Position numbers and translations under genes: made by a program. Positions 22,613 through 39,170 of a DNA stretch of 64,000 nucleotides are shown here, in pieces (within the stretch, counting starts at the first letter, position 1; every line of letters starts with the position of its first letter). The notes below the pieces were generated by a model. It did no database searches. It had not been told where the DNA came from and saw only the letters and a program-made list of their open reading frames with translations. Source of the DNA: Diphasiastrum complanatum (Eukaryota > Streptophyta > Lycopodiopsida > Lycopodiales > Lycopodiaceae); assembly GCA_029204225.1 (NCBI GenBank), contig CM055106.1, forward strand, positions 48,993,337-49,057,336, given 5' to 3'.

Positions 22613-24500
22613 TGTAAGAATCCCCATTGTTGATCCGGTCATTGCTAAAGTACAAATAGGTGACGAACACTACATTACCGCCCAACCATAGAGGTACTGC
22701 CACCTCACCCCAGTGCACTAAAGCCCTAGACCACCATCAAGTAAGCTCGGATCTCCGATAAGCCACGGTGTGCCATACCACCATACCTTACTCTCAATCC
22801 TCGCCTAACTACATGCTGAGTCTTAGATAATCATCCTGACCATAAACTTATGTACACTTTTGTATGCATGGATGAGAGACCCCATGCATCCTCCTCCCTC
22901 ACCCATGCATACAATTTTTACCATATAATGTTGAAAATTATATGCTAGCCCAAACCGATGATCCTCATCCTTTTTGTATAGATGCATTTAGTACACCAAA
23001 TGCTTTCACATGATGCATTTGTTACACCTGATGTTTAGCCGCTGTTAACACTGGCTGTCTTAGTGAAAGAGCACCTGCCGACTGATGTTCCCATAGCATT
23101 ACATCATTTGCTCCTACATTTCATGCCATATAAAAATCACAAAGAAGTTTCAAATAAGAGAGAAATTTGGTCTTTAGAAACGTGGCTAACTATAACGGCT
23201 ACATGAGAGCAGAAATGATATTCCTATAATGATACCAATGGCAGTCCGAGGTGTGATGTCAAAAGCCTCCGTCATCCCTGACATTCTCGCAGTTTCTAAA
23301 GATATTTATGTTTGTTTTTATCAAATCCGGTGCCATTCCTCTCATTGACTATTGAACCACTAACAGAATGCCATGCGTGCGTATCCGCAAGCCTGACCTA
23401 ATGATCCTTATCAAAGTCGTCGTCTTGATGCGCAAAAGAAGAAGCAGATGTAGAAATACTGAGGATTCTTTTCATAGATTTTGCTTGGCTTAAATGCCCA
23501 AGCCTAAGGTAAGCAAATATATTATTGCAATTCTGTCTTCTGGAATTATTATCGCTGTTATTAAGGGATTGGTGCCTTCTTATATTTGATTGCAAGATGG
23601 CTACTCTGCCTGCACGTTTAAGCAAGGAAGAGTATTATAAAAAGAATATCGACTAAGAAAAAATCGCATCATGCTCATGCTCATCTTAGAAATCCTTTTC
23701 ACTTCCAATAGAAACTGCCCTCAATAATATTCATACCCCGCTCTACACTTCTCAATTTCTGATCATCTTTTCACTGTATGAAAACATCTGATAATTATCG
23801 ATGCTTTCACAAATCTGAACCGAAAATGCATCAAAGAATCTGATAATGACTGTTGTTTTCACAACTCTGAACATCAAATGCATCAAATGCATCAAAGCAT
23901 CCAATGATTACTTATTATTGATGCTTTGATGAATCTGAACTCTTGAAGACTTGAAAGTAGCTCAATATGCACAATACATTTTGGCCCAAATGGAAATGGA
24001 AAAACAACCAAACTCTGTCCTGTTGAGGAGCACTTGAGAGGTTCATCCACCTACTTAGTACTGACTTCATTTATTAAATATTCATCAATCCGAATTGTGG
24101 AGTCTTAAACATTATTATTCCGCTAGAGAAGACGATCCCTATACATAGTATGGTTGTTCTTTACTGCCTCAATATCTTCAGAATGTTGTAAGAATCTTGG
24201 ACACTGATTGACAGGAATAGAGCCAGTTGAAACTATGAAACTGGGATGATTGTCCTTACATACCTACTGATTGATAAGTGGTTATAAATTTCATGCGTCT
24301 AATCCATTTTGAGATCCCGCTCAGTTCAAAATTCACATAATGGATAAGACGTCCATGATAACTATAACAAGATAAAATCTGAATTTTTCAGTTTTTTTTA
24401 CACAAAAGAATCGATCATTTAGTCGATTATTTTTTTTCTATCTAAACATCTTAAAAATCCTAGCTATGAAAAAACCCTAAAAAAATTCATCAAATTCGTG
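22613..24500. other. LTR remnant and AT-rich intergenic DNA
   Basis: The first several hundred bases are probably a solo or remnant copia LTR. The rest (23.1-24.5 kb) contains short repeats of TGATGCATTTG(A/T) and CATCAAATGCATCAAA type (22980-23030, 23870-23930) and no supportable gene. Confidence 0.4.
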
Positions 24501-24514
24501 CGCGCGCACGTGCA

Positions 24515-24516
<2 letters not shown>

Positions 24517-24585
<69 letters not shown>
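24517..24585. repeat. (CT)n microsatellite
   Basis: About 34 uninterrupted CT units following a CGCGCGCACGTGCACA stretch. Confidence 0.98.
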
Positions 24586-24587
<2 letters not shown>

Positions 24588-24599
24588 TTAAAACTCTAA

Positions 24600-27425
<2,826 letters not shown>

Positions 27426-27605
27426 AACGATGATGCCTTTGATACCAGTCGTTCTGGGATCAGATATAAACATTCATAGAAAGCATTCACTGGCTCCGTT
27501 TGAGTTAGATAGGTTCATGACGTTTTGATGAAGAACTAATTTCAGCCATCAATGGTCCTCTCTCTCGCTCCTTTGTCACTGCCATCTTCTTTTGATCACA
27601 AAAGC

Positions 27606-27807
<202 letters not shown>

Positions 27808-27809
27808 CT

Positions 27810-28370
27810 CACATTACCTCTGTCAGGCAGAACGTGAGTCTCTCTCTTCCTCTGTGTAATTAACAAAACAAAAAACGTGAGTATATATTAAGAGTCAGTT
27901 CCTTCAAAGTAGATCGTAATCCACACACCAATTTACCAAGAGTAGAAAAAGTATGCTTAATGTAATCTAAAATTAGTCCGCCTAATGTAATCTCCATAGC
28001 AGCCAACATTGTTTCTTTCTTAGAAGCGTGATGCAATCTCCATAATGCAAACGTTTCTTTCTTAGAAGCGAGCAACCAATACATGTATGCAGCTCATCGA
28101 TGCTCTTGCTCCTGCTCTTGCTCGCATTCAATCGATGCACATGGATGGTTGTTCCTATCGCAGGGATCTGTGAACTCCTAATAGAGCAAGGCCTCATCTC
28201 ATTTACTGAAAATCTATGCCCTTAAAAAAGTGCTATCTTAAAATCCCTGCCTTCTAAAAGAATTTACTTTCAAGAGTTTTGAATCCTGTAACATTTCTGC
28301 CATGCGAGATCACCTATACATCGACTTTCATGTCTTTATAGTCTTTAGAGACATAACCCATCTATAAAAA
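27810..28370. other. intergenic, short duplication
   Basis: Contains a 30-bp direct repeat (GTAATCTCCATA/GCAATCTCCATA followed by TTTCTTTCTTAGAAGCG) at about 27980-28070. No supported gene. Confidence 0.45.
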
Positions 28371-28373
28371 AAT

Positions 28374-28884
<511 letters not shown>

Positions 28885-29849
28885 ATGGACACTCCTGAGT
28901 GTGTGCGAAACAACCCTTTGTATATTACTCCAGAGCATGAAAGTAGGTCTGCAAGGAAAAGGAGATTAAATAGGAGATGCAATGCGGCTCGAAGAGCATT
29001 GTTGGCTGCATCTAGATGCCAGAGAGTTATCGAGGATACGGCATGTCCGAGTGCAAGTTTGGGGCCAGACTCGCGTAGCGTTGAGGGTGTGTCGGCCGTT
29101 ACTATTGATGTTGTAGGTAGTATTGGTGGGACGCCGGATCATGTTTGTTGTGATCCCACCTATAGTACGTTAGAGTTAGAGTCTGCATCGGAGAGGAGAG
29201 GTAGAGTAGAGAGAGAGAGATAAGAGCAAGGAGGAGACTAATTCCATACTAGTTGGAGCAGGTGCAGGAGTTGATTCATAGGGATGGATCTGATTTTTGC
29301 ACTGTTTCTGGTGTTGTTGATGATAGTGGAGTGGATATTGGTTTGTCTGTAGGTGGGCTTGAGTTGCCATATGATGTTGTGCCGAGTACATCTGAAGTAG
29401 GGTCTATAGGTGTCCATATGATTCCACCTGTTACAACATTGGATTTGATGTCCAATGTTGATAATATAGAGAGAGTTTGTCCGTTCGTGAGAGACAGAGA
29501 AGAATTAGAGGGAGTAGAATCGAATTTAGTAGCATTTGTTATACCTGAGGCTATGCGTAATCACGCATCATATAGGACTCCAGAGATAGAGTCTAGAACA
29601 GAGCGGGTTAAAAGGTTGCAACATAGATATTATGCAAGGAAGAGATATTTTGATAGGAGTGGTCCAAGATCGGTAGCTATCGTTACTCTAGAGGAAGTGC
29701 GTAGCAACCCGTCTTATATGACCCCTAAGGTAGAGTCCAAAATGGAGTGGACTCTAAGATTGCAATGTAGGTATTACGCAAGAAAGAGATATTTGGATAG
29801 AATTACGTCTACGCATGCTCGAAGAAGTTTGTTTGAGGTAGGTAGATAG
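28885..29849 (+). pseudogene. Helitron N-terminal region with repeated 35-40 residue motif
   Basis: Frames 28885-29223 and 29253-29849 (separated by a stop) carry four versions of one motif. They are NNPLYITPEHESRSARKRRL near 28909, a degraded one with PTYSTLELESASERRGR near 29157, NHASYRTPEIESRTERVKRL near 29560, and SNPSYMTPKVESKMEW...RYYARKRYLDR near 29700. The basic xxRxARRxx tails resemble basic repeats ahead of Rep in other Helitrons. They probably bind DNA or mediate protein contacts; that role is inference. Confidence 0.6.
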
Positions 29850-29854
29850 TCTCA

Positions 29855-32290
29855 AACACCAACGTGTCATGATTTGGGAGGAATGGAGTTTGTTTGTAGT
29901 TGTCGTTCAGCCCTACAGTGGAAACCGAAAAAAAGTTCATCTTTTGTTGCATGAAAGGCAAGGTGCGTTTGCCATTGATGCCTTCGCCCCCTCTTGAGCT
30001 CCACGAGTTGTACACATCTTCTGATGACGTCGAAGTTCATTTTAGAAAAAATGTGCAAAGTCATAATAACTCATTGGCCTTTGCTTCTCTTGGTGTGAAT
30101 CTAGATAGATCCATTGCCAGTTCCATAGGTGGTGCATATACATTTCGAGTGTCAGATCGGTTGTATCATCATATTGGTGGTTTGTTGCATGTAGATAGAC
30201 CTTCTTTTTCACAGATCTACATCATGGATGGTGATGATCTACAGATAGATCAAAGATTATCTTTGAACCCCAAGCTCAGATGTGATGTTCTCTCTCTTTT
30301 GCAGAGCATGATGATGGAGGTGAATCCATTTGCTCAATGTTTTAAGAACGTTTCTCGAATCATGTGTAAGAACATTACGAAGGATATTCGTCTCCTCATA
30401 GTGTCTGGTTGTTCGCAGAGTAGAGCCAATAGGCAATTCAATGCTCCTACAAGCAATGAGATTGCCATGCTTATGCCTATAGATGAGACCCCAAGTGATG
30501 GAATGCGGGATATCATATTGTACTCCATTCAAGATGGTTTGCAGCATATTACGGAGCATCATTCATCGTATGACCCATTGCATTTTGTTCTTCTCTTTCC
30601 TTACGGTACCGACGGGTGGTATCAGGGGATCCCCCATGTGCATGTGAGAGAGGATTCACATGGTGATGATAATGATATTCATGGTGTACATTTTGACCCT
30701 CATGAAGAGCATTTAGAGGGTGGACACAAAGTTGTCACTATTCGAGAGTTTTACAGCTACCATTTTCAGGTTCGAACGGAGCATGTTTCACCTATACATT
30801 TGGGTGGAAGGCTACTACAAGAGTATACGTGTGATGTGGTAGCAAAAATGGTGCTAAACAACATGAACTATATCTATAACAATCGAGATAGATTTCGTAG
30901 AGAGATTCATAGTGGTATCGTTGATGCTCTTGGAGCTCATTCAACTAGCGACATAGGGCAACAGATAGTCCTTCCATCATCTTATATTGGTTCACCATGT
31001 CATATGCATCAACAGTACCAAGATGCCATGGCTGTCGTTAGGGAGTTGGGTTCTCCTGATCTGTTTATTATGATGAAAACAAACCCAAACTGGTTAGAAG
31101 TGATACGTGAGTTGAGATTTCAGCAGACACCCTCAAATAGGCCGGATTGGTTGTCAAGAGTTTTTAACTTGAAGCTCCAACATTTGATTCATTTGTTGAA
31201 GAAGAGATATTTAGGCGCATTATAGGAAGGCTTCATGTCGTCGAGTTCCAAAAGAGAGAATTGCCTCATGCCCACCTGCTGATTATATTAGAGGAGCGAA
31301 GCAAACCCATCACTGTTGGAGATTATGATTGTATGGTGTGCGCAGAGATACCTTTGAGGGAGGATGATCCGGAGTTGTATGAGATAGTGAAAATATGTAT
31401 GATGCACGGGCCATGTGGAACATCTTTTCCAAATGCGCCGTGCATGAAGATGGAAAATGCTTGAAAAACTATCAAAGGAGTTTCATTGATGAAACATCGA
31501 TAGTGAACTGGTATCTTTCGTATAGACATAGGGACAATGGAGTGAAGGTCCGATTGCATGGAGTAGATTTAGACAACAGGCGGGTAGTACCATATAACAG
31601 ATGGTTGACACTACATTTTCAGTGTCACATCAACATGGAGATATGCGTACACATACACAGTGTGAAGTAATTGTACAAATATGTGTACAAGGGACCAGAT
31701 ATGATTACGGCGGAGGCTATGGAGGTTGGTGGTCAGATAGCAGGGTCAGTGAATGAGATAGATCAATTCTTGAATGCTCGATATTTTTTTGCGAGTGAGG
31801 CTTGCTGGCGACTATTTGGGTTTTCTATGGGTGTTCATAAGCCAGTTGTGACCTGACTAGCAGTCCATCTTCCTGGACAGGTGTTGGTGTATTTAGTGAG
31901 GGAGCCGACTTAGAGGAGGTCGTAGATGGTCACTCAAGTACCACTTTGACAGCTTTCTTTGAGCTAAATAGAAGTGGTGATTCATGTGCCAGAGAGTTGT
32001 TGTACCAGAACTTGCCACGATTTTACGTTTATAACAGAACAATGTGAAAGTGGGCCCGTCGAATCAACACACAATCGATTCCAACTGTTGGTCGTAGGTA
32101 TTTTGTCCATCCGTCTGAAGGAGAGAGATTCTATTTATGAGTTCTTTTGGCTCATGTCAGAGGTGCAAAAAGTTTTGAGGACTTGCGCACCGTTGACGGC
32201 AAGTTGTTTTCGTCGTTTAGAGATGCTTGCAAGCAAAGACTTCTCATAGATGACATGATGGAGTGGAGTAAGTGTCTATGTGAGGCGATT
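29855..32290 (+). pseudogene. Helitron Rep (HUH endonuclease) region
   Basis: A Helitron-like N domain with HDLGGMEFVC near 29868, KGKVRLPLMPSPPLELHELY near 29957-30015 and ALAFASLGVNLDRS near 30075 is joined across a frameshift. The main open frame 29900-31225 contains NPFAQCFKNV, HPHVHVRED-like and REFYSYHFQVRTEH segments. The Rep HUH motif is LPHAHLLIIL at about 31261-31290 (H-A-H). A cysteine segment GPCG...NAPCMK follows, then VPYNRWLTLHFQCHINMEIC and the tyrosine motif YKYVYKGPD near 31675-31700. Stops at 31223, 31462, 31668 and 31855 show decay. Confidence 0.85.
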
Positions 32291-32535
32291 TTATGGGGGA
32301 CTCCATCGCAGTTTTGACTCATGTTCGCTGTACTTCTCTTGACATGTTCCCCTTCCGACCCTTTAGAGCTTTGGAAGAGTATAGAGCCGCATTTAGTAGA
32401 GGATTATGCGCACGATTTAGGTCAACCAGTCATATGCGAGACCATTATTGTGAGCCAGATTATGGCCATTTGTCTACATTTGTTTGGATTGTTTTGAGGT
32501 GCTATCAATGTGTACTTGATTTTCAGGTTTGAGTC
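32290..32535 (+). pseudogene. Helitron Rep-helicase linker, truncated
   Basis: One frame reads WGTPSQF, LLLTCSPSDPLELWKSI and EDYAHDLGQ. This matches the region just ahead of the PIF1-like helicase in plant Helitrons (TPSQLR.LFA..L.......LW). No Walker A motif follows before the next element begins. Confidence 0.6.
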
Positions 32536-32597
32536 CGTACTCAGACAGGGTTTCACACGTGGGATACTAGAAAGTACACCTACCTTCAATTAATGAT

Positions 32598-32740
32598 TGT
32601 TCTTGTTAGGATTTTGTGTCTAGAATTGTTCTAGATTGATCTTAATCTCAAGTAGATTGATAGATCAAGTAATGTGACAACCAATCCCTCTTGAGGATCA
32701 GATTAGGATCCACTCTTGGTCCTTTTTGTACTTTTTGCAC
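32598..32740 (+). repeat. probable 5' LTR end of copia element
   Basis: Ends in TTTTTGCA directly ahead of a primer-binding site. The left border (a TGTT near 32598) is a guess because the element has no 3' LTR to compare. Confidence 0.45.
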
Positions 32741-32741
32741 A

Positions 32742-32754
32742 TGGTATTAGAGCC
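32742..32754 (+). promoter_or_regulatory. copia primer-binding site
   Basis: TGGTATTAGAGCC, one base from the initiator tRNA-Met complement, two bases after the LTR end. Confidence 0.85.
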
Positions 32755-33147
32755 TAGTACAAGAGGTTTTGTAGGCTGTAGGAACCCTTTTCACACGTGT
32801 GAGGCCATACAACTCCAGTTTTGACTAAGAAATTTCAAAATTTTGTAGAATTTGACTCACATACCCAATTTGAGTGACTTTTGGTGCAAAATCAAGCATT
32901 TTCTAGAGTTAATCTAATCCTTTGATTAGTTCTTGGATTAGATCAGCCAAAAAATAAAAAAATTGAAGCTTGAATTAGGTGCACTAATTGATCGTCTCTG
33001 ATTTTTTGAGTGTATGTTTCCATCATTCTAGATTTGTTCATGAGTAATAGGATTGAGTCTATAAGCTTTCTAAATTGCTAGAAGACTTTAGGTTCAGATC
33101 TCTTAGAGAAACCATAAGAGTTTCTAGTGCTTTTTCACATTCAAAAA

Positions 33148-36100
33148 TGGCATCAATGGGTGGTTTTTTGCTTGAAGCTAGTGAAAGACTTACATCCACT
33201 AATTATGCTACTTGGATAGTTCGAATGGAGTCTTTGCTTGTACTTCATGATCTTTATGACATAGTACTTGAGGTGGAAGTAGAAGCTCAAGGAGGAGTTG
33301 AATTGACTAAGTACAAAAAGAGATGTAGAGTTGCATTACACTGCATAAAAATAAATGTAAGTAATGAACTTTTGAGAGAAATCTCATCTTGTACCACATC
33401 CAAAGAGGCATGGGATTCATTAAAAGCCATTTATGGATCCAAGAACACTTCAAGGATACTCATGCTTAGGAATCAAATCCTTCAAAGCATGAAAGGAAGT
33501 AGTGAAAGTGCCCAAAATTATGTCTTTAGGATCAAATCTTTGAATAAAGAGTTATCTTCTATAGATGATAAAATCAAAGATGATGAATTAGTCCAAATCA
33601 TTTTGAATGGATTAGGAGATGATTATTCCAATCTTGTTCAAACCTTTGCTATTCAGGATTCACTTCCTAGTATTGAAAAACTTCAAAGTGTGCTTGTTAG
33701 TGAGGAGAGTAGAATGCTTCATATCAAAAGTAGGATGAGTTCCTTATCTTTGAATGATGATGATGAAAAAGCTAACTTTTCTTTGAAAGGCAAGAAGAAG
33801 AAGTTTCCATCCAAGAAGACTCAAGACATGGAGATGGAGAACAAAGATGGAGCATCAAGTTCCAAAGGCAAGAGCAAGAAGGACAAGAAGAAGCTAAAGT
33901 GTTTCTTTTGTGGAAAAAAGGACATTTTGCATCCGAGTGCTACAAGAAGAAGAATGCCCAAGAGAAGGACAATCAAGGCAATCTTGTGCTTGAGGAGGAG
34001 GAAGAAGGCAATCTATCTTTGATGGTATCCTCACCACAAACATCTAGTCAAGACACTTGGTGGATTGATAGTGGGGCAAGCTCTCACATGTCTCACCAAA
34101 AAGACTACTTTTCTAATCTACTTTCTTACAATAGTTCTAAGAGATTTATCTTCACTGGAAGTGATCAAGAATGTGAGATTTTAGGTGTTGGATCCATTCC
34201 TTTATGTCTAGGATCATCTAAAAAAGTAGATCTAGACAGTGTTTTTTAAGTACCTTTAATTACAAAGAACTTGTTGAGTGTAGGACAACTTATGGATAGT
34301 GGATTACATGTACATTTCAAGCATGGAGCATGTTTTATCTTGAAAGATGAAAAATGTATTGCTAGTGGTTTCAAACAAGAGAGGTTATTCAAATTGGATG
34401 CTAATGTGATGGTTGGAAGTGTGAACATGGCAAGGGAGGAGCTCACTCAAGTAGAATTATGGCACAAAAGGTTAGGCCATCCTAACTACAAAGCTATGGA
34501 GACCATGGTGACAAAGGAGCTAGCAAGAGGACTTCCCAAAACCATATCCAAGTGTGGCAAGCTTTGTGAAGCTTGTGGACTCTCCAAATCTCATAAGCTT
34601 CCTTTCAAGAGATCTTTGATAAGATCTAACTCTCCTCTTAACCTTATACACTCGGATGTTCATTCATTTTCACATGAATCAAATGGTGGAGCTCTAATGT
34701 ATGTCACTTTTATTGATGATAAATCAAGATACTCTTGGGTTTATCTCTTGTCTAAGAATAGTGAAGTTTTTGAGTCCTTTGTAAAGTTCAAAACTCTTGT
34801 GGAAAAGCAACTTAATACTAGCCTGAAAGTATTAAGAAGTGATAATGGAGGGGAGTACATCTCCAATAGGATGAAAGAGTTTTGTGAAACTAATGGCATA
34901 AAGAGAGAGTTTACTTGTACATATACTCCACAACAAAATGGAGTAGTTGAGAGAAAGAATAGGACACTATGTGAGTGTGCTAAATCTATGAGATTAGATG
35001 CATCTCTTTCTATTTCATTTTGGGGAGAAGCTATTTTATGTGCAAACTTTCTTTGTAATAGAATGACTAATAGTGCCATTAAAGGACTTACACCTTATGA
35101 AGTATTGTTTGGCAAAAAGCCAAATCTTAGTGATTTGAAAGTTTTTGCATGTACTTGTTTGTACATATTCCTTTAGAAACAAGGAAAAAGGAAGATGCCA
35201 CTTCTTTCAAAGGCATCTTTGTTGGTTATAGTAAAAGTAAGAAAGCCTATAGGATATATGATCCTATTACAAAAAAAGTTGTTGCTAGTAGAGATGTACT
35301 TTTTGATGAATCTCTCCAAGCCAAAGGAAAGGTGACTTCCAGCAACACTCAACTTGTCAAAGATCATGCTATGGCCGAGGAGGAGCTTCATGAAGATGAA
35401 GACCAAGTGGAACCTAGTCCAAGTCCAAGGGTGCCAAGAAGATCAACAAGGACAAGGATTGAGCCATCAAGGCTCACTTATAGTGACAAAGGGGAGCAAA
35501 GGGAAGATTCTCAACTACTCAACTCTTCTACTTTCTTGACTACTATGCTTGAAGAACCAACTAGTTTTGAGGAAGCAAATAAGTCTCAATATTGGAGGAA
35601 AGCTATGCAAGTAGAGTTTGATGTATTAATGGAAAATCCAGCTTGGAAACTTGTTGATTTACTTGATGGAAAGAAGCCTCTTATTTGTAAATGGATATAT
35701 AGATTGAAATATAATCAAGATGGTTCCATATATAAGTACAAAGCTAGACTTGTAGCAAAAGGTTTTTTGCAAGTCAAAGGCATAGATTATGATGAAACCT
35801 TTGCACCTGTTGCAAAGCTTGTGACATTAAATTAATCATATGTCTTACAACTTCTTTAAAATGGGAGCTCTTCCAACTTGATGTGACAAATGCTTTCTTG
35901 AATGGATTCTTGGAAGAGGAAATCTACATGTGCCAACCCGAGGGCTTCATCAAAGATGGAGAAGAAGACAAGGTGTGTCTCTTGAAGAAGAGTCTTTATG
36001 GACTCAAGCAAGCACCAAGAGCATGATACTCTAGGTTGCATTCCTATCTTATTTCCATTGGATTTGTTGTAGGTTCTTATGAACCATCATTGTACTACAA

Positions 36101-36778
36101 ATGTAATGATGGAAAGATCATTATCTTAGTTTTATATGTTGATGACATTATACTCACAGGAAATGATCTAGATGGCATTAAGAATGTAAAAGTTTCCTTG
36201 TCTAGTAAATTTAAGATGGTAGATCTAGGACTTCTTAAAGTTATACTTGGAATAGAAGTAACTAGAAGTAGTGATTTTACCTTCATATGTCAATCTAAGT
36301 ATGCTAGATCAATCTTAGCAAGATTTGGCATGATTGATTGTAAAGGAGTTGAAACTCCTATGGAACTAAGTGTAAAAGTTTCTAAGGAAAGTGATGAAGC
36401 ATCCTTTGAGGACATCACTACCTATAGAATGCTTATTGGTTCCTTGATATACTTAACTATCACTAGACCAGATCTTAGTTTTTGTGTTGGCAAGTTGAGT
36501 CAATACATGCAAAGTCCATTAATATGTCATTGGAAAGGAGCAAAAAGGGTGTTAAGGTACATCTCGGCTACAAAAGACTTTGGCATAGTTTATGAAAGGA
36601 CTAGTATTTGTTTGAGAGCATATTCAGACTCAAGTTTTGCAGGTGACAAGATGGATAGAAGATCCATAAGTGCATTTGCTACATTCTTATGTGGAAGAGT
36701 TATATCTTGGCTTTCCAAAAAGCAAGATACCATCTCTCTTTCATCAACAGAATCCGAATATAAAGCTATGAAAACAAC
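33148..36778 (+). pseudogene. copia Gag-Pol of the 32.6-36.8 kb element
   Basis: Gag begins MASMGGFLLEASERLTSTNY (ATG at 33148), with a UBN2-type Gag to about 33720 and a Lys-rich linker. A zinc knuckle (CFFCGKK...HFASECY, split by a one-base shift near 33910) follows. Protease is WWIDSGASSHMSH near 34060 and pre-integrase LWHKRLGHPNYKAM near 34460. Integrase has all three acidic residues: HSDVHSF, LRSDNGGEYI and NGVVERKNR. RT has KWIYRLKYNQDGSI, DYDETFAPVAKL and YVDDIILTG. RNase H has YSDSSFAGD and SSTESEYKAM. Stops occur near 34249, 35175, 35833 and 36024. A nearly complete polyprotein, inactive through these breaks and the missing C-terminus. Confidence 0.92.
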
Positions 36779-36797
36779 AACGATCACATCACGATTC

Positions 36798-36985
<188 letters not shown>

Positions 36986-37044
36986 GGTTCTCACGGTTCC
37001 TCTCTCTCTCACTAATGGTTCTCACAGTTCCTCTCTCTCTCTCT

Positions 37045-37440
37045 CACACACACACATACCGCAAAGGATCCCATTTTGACTGCATACAACGACATTTCAT
37101 CGCAAAGGACCGCAAAGTCAACGATTGCGGTCATATATGAAGCACAATCGCAAAGTCTCGCCTATGCTCTGAATGAAGTGAACGAACCTCAACCGCACTG
37201 TAACGTATTGCTTATGGTCTGAACAAAGTGAACGAACCGCAAACCACATTGCAAGGGTCTCACCTACAGCTACATACGATCTGAATGAAGGCATAGGGAC
37301 TGCATATAGGCTGTATAAGGACCGCATTTTTGCCGCATAGGGACCACCGCCACCTAGATCGGAAAAATCATCGTCCGTCAATGACATACTGAATTTCCAA
37401 ATCATTGGCCGTCTTCTAGATCGGCCGCCATTGCCAGTCA
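37045..37440. repeat. diverged CGCAAAG-word repeat
   Basis: Variants of CGCAAAG(G/T) followed by A/C-rich sequence recur at about 37060, 37100, 37112 and 37149, and a GAA(T/C)(G/A)AAGTGAACGAACC(T/G)CAA block is duplicated (about 37170 and 37215). No coding region is supported. Confidence 0.5.
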
Positions 37441-37447
37441 ACGACGG

Positions 37448-37610
<163 letters not shown>

Positions 37611-37899
37611 TCATCCTATCTCGCTCCAATAGCCTGCATGATGACGAAATCTGCAAAAAAGAAACATAATGTTAGTATAAGACTTATTCAAATACTAAAC
37701 CCTAAATCTTGACTATATCCAAGAACCTTCTTCTACACAACCTTCTCCGTGTACACAATATGACAGATTTTTCTCTTCAAATCTATTTCTAACTCTAACC
37801 ATAACTCTAACTCTAACTCTAAGGCCATAGTAGCAAAAAAATGCTACACCATCACTAGGTTCAATGAGGACTCGTTCTTGGCTTGTAGAATGCGACAAT

Positions 37900-38657
37900 T
37901 TTGAATTTGGTTCATTTGCAGTATCTGCAGAACATCATCTTATTTGTCGGGGGTTCAACTGCTCTTGACATTGTGTTAATTTTTGATTTGGCTTTGGTGG
38001 CTTTGGGCCTTTCTTCTACTTACTCAAGTTTCTATTGGTGTATAAGGTGTGAGAGTCTCTGGTTGAGAAACTGGAGGACTCGTTCCTTCTGGTGTCTTCT
38101 TGTAACAACATTGGTATTGTAATGACTCTTGATAGAGTCAATTCTGAGTGTGTCATGATGATCATCACCCATCTATCATATGAAGTTGGCAAGCTTGAAA
38201 GCAGTGTCATTATTGCATCTTGATCATTTATGACTAATCTGACAGTGGCCATTTGCTTCAATAGGTTTTTGAACCGGTTGATGTAATTCTGTAATGAATC
38301 ACCATTTTGTCATTTTGGGGAGAAGAATCTTCTTTTGAGGTGTAGCTTGGAAGCTACTGACATTGTGCACATTGTATAGTGTGCTCAAGATGTCCCAGAC
38401 TTCCTTGGAGGTCTGAGTTTCAAATACATGGCCAATTTGTGTGTCTGATATGTTGAGGATGATCAGCGCGAAAGCTTTGTCATCTTTAAGCTTCCATTGG
38501 GAGATTGCAGCATTGCTTCGAGTCTTGCCTCTGCACCTATGACAACATCATACAAATCCTTAGCCATTAACACATTTTTTATTTTAAATTTCCACAGATG
38601 ATAGTTGGATCCATCAAGCTTGTCCATGATGGGACTGGCTTTTTCTTGGGTATCCAT
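37900..38657 (-). pseudogene. copia Gag fragment
   Basis: The minus strand begins MDTQEKASPIMDKLDGSNYH then LWKFKIKNVLMAKDLYD (from 38657), a copia Gag N-terminus. A second segment (38261-38016) reads AIMTLLSSLPTSYDRWVMII, the UBN2 core, and ends in a KMMFCRYCK-like half zinc knuckle near 37920. Frame breaks lie near 38470 and 38010. It resembles the Gag at 55.96-57.2 kb, so both belong to one family. Protease and everything downstream are absent. Confidence 0.85.
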
Positions 38658-38659
38658 GT

Positions 38660-39170
38660 GGACTGCAAAGTCTGTGCCATTTACTGATCTACCTATCGCA
38701 TCGGGGGTCTATTCAAATCTCAAATCTGAGAAGAATAAATACCACAATACATTGAGGCAATGGATCAAAGATTTACAAGAAGAAGAAGCCTTGGAATTTG
38801 TCATTGCTGTAGCGGAAGTTCATTATGTACCTATACCATTAACAGATTTATCAGATCCTTTGCATAGATCACATCAATATATTGATGTTAATACCCAATC
38901 ACATCATTGCGAAGAACCATTTAACATGATAGAGTCTGAGGTGCCGTAGATAGAGCTGATCGTGAATATTTTGTCTAGTAAGATGGATATTACACTGGGA
39001 GAATTCTTGAAGTTGGTGCCTCAAGCCAAGGAAGTATTAGTTGAAAGATTGACCAAAACTAAATCAGAAGTCTAGCGGGAACCACTTTATTGTGTCAGAT
39101 TTGAAGACTCAAATGAAGCACTCAATGTAGGAGCAACCTGGAAGAGTGAACAAAGGAATATTTGTTAGAG
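38660..39170 (+). pseudogene. probable gypsy gag-pol linker fragment
   Basis: The plus frame reads KYHNTLRQWIKDLQEEEALE, FVIAVAEVHYVPIPLTDLSD and, after a stop at 38947, ITLGEFLKLVPQAKEVLVER. These resemble segments between Gag and protease in plant gypsy elements, but no catalytic motif is present, so assignment is tentative. Confidence 0.4.

Larger units (their letters stand above)
28885..32535 (+). mobile_element. Helitron, autonomous-type Rep, helicase missing
   Basis: Contains the Helitron-like N-terminal region and the HUH/Y2 Rep domain in order, broken by several stops and shifts, and ends before any PIF1 helicase motif. Sequence then passes at about 32540 into the LTR of a copia element, whose insertion or a deletion probably removed the helicase and the 3' hairpin/CTRR end. 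Helitrons replicate through a rolling-circle-like strand-transfer mechanism. Confidence 0.85.
32598..36778 (+). mobile_element. Ty1/copia retrotransposon, 3' end missing
   Basis: Order is LTR end, primer-binding site, leader, gag, protease, integrase, RT and RNase H, stopping inside RNase H at STESEYKAM (about 36770) and passing into CT repeats. There is no 3' LTR. Coding sequence is well preserved with only a handful of breaks, so the truncation looks younger than most relics here. Confidence 0.88.

Noticed and set aside
37790..37830. Repeated TAACTC units looking like telomeric DNA
   Set aside because: The unit (CTCTAA)n is short, imperfect and not the plant CCCTAAA telomere repeat.
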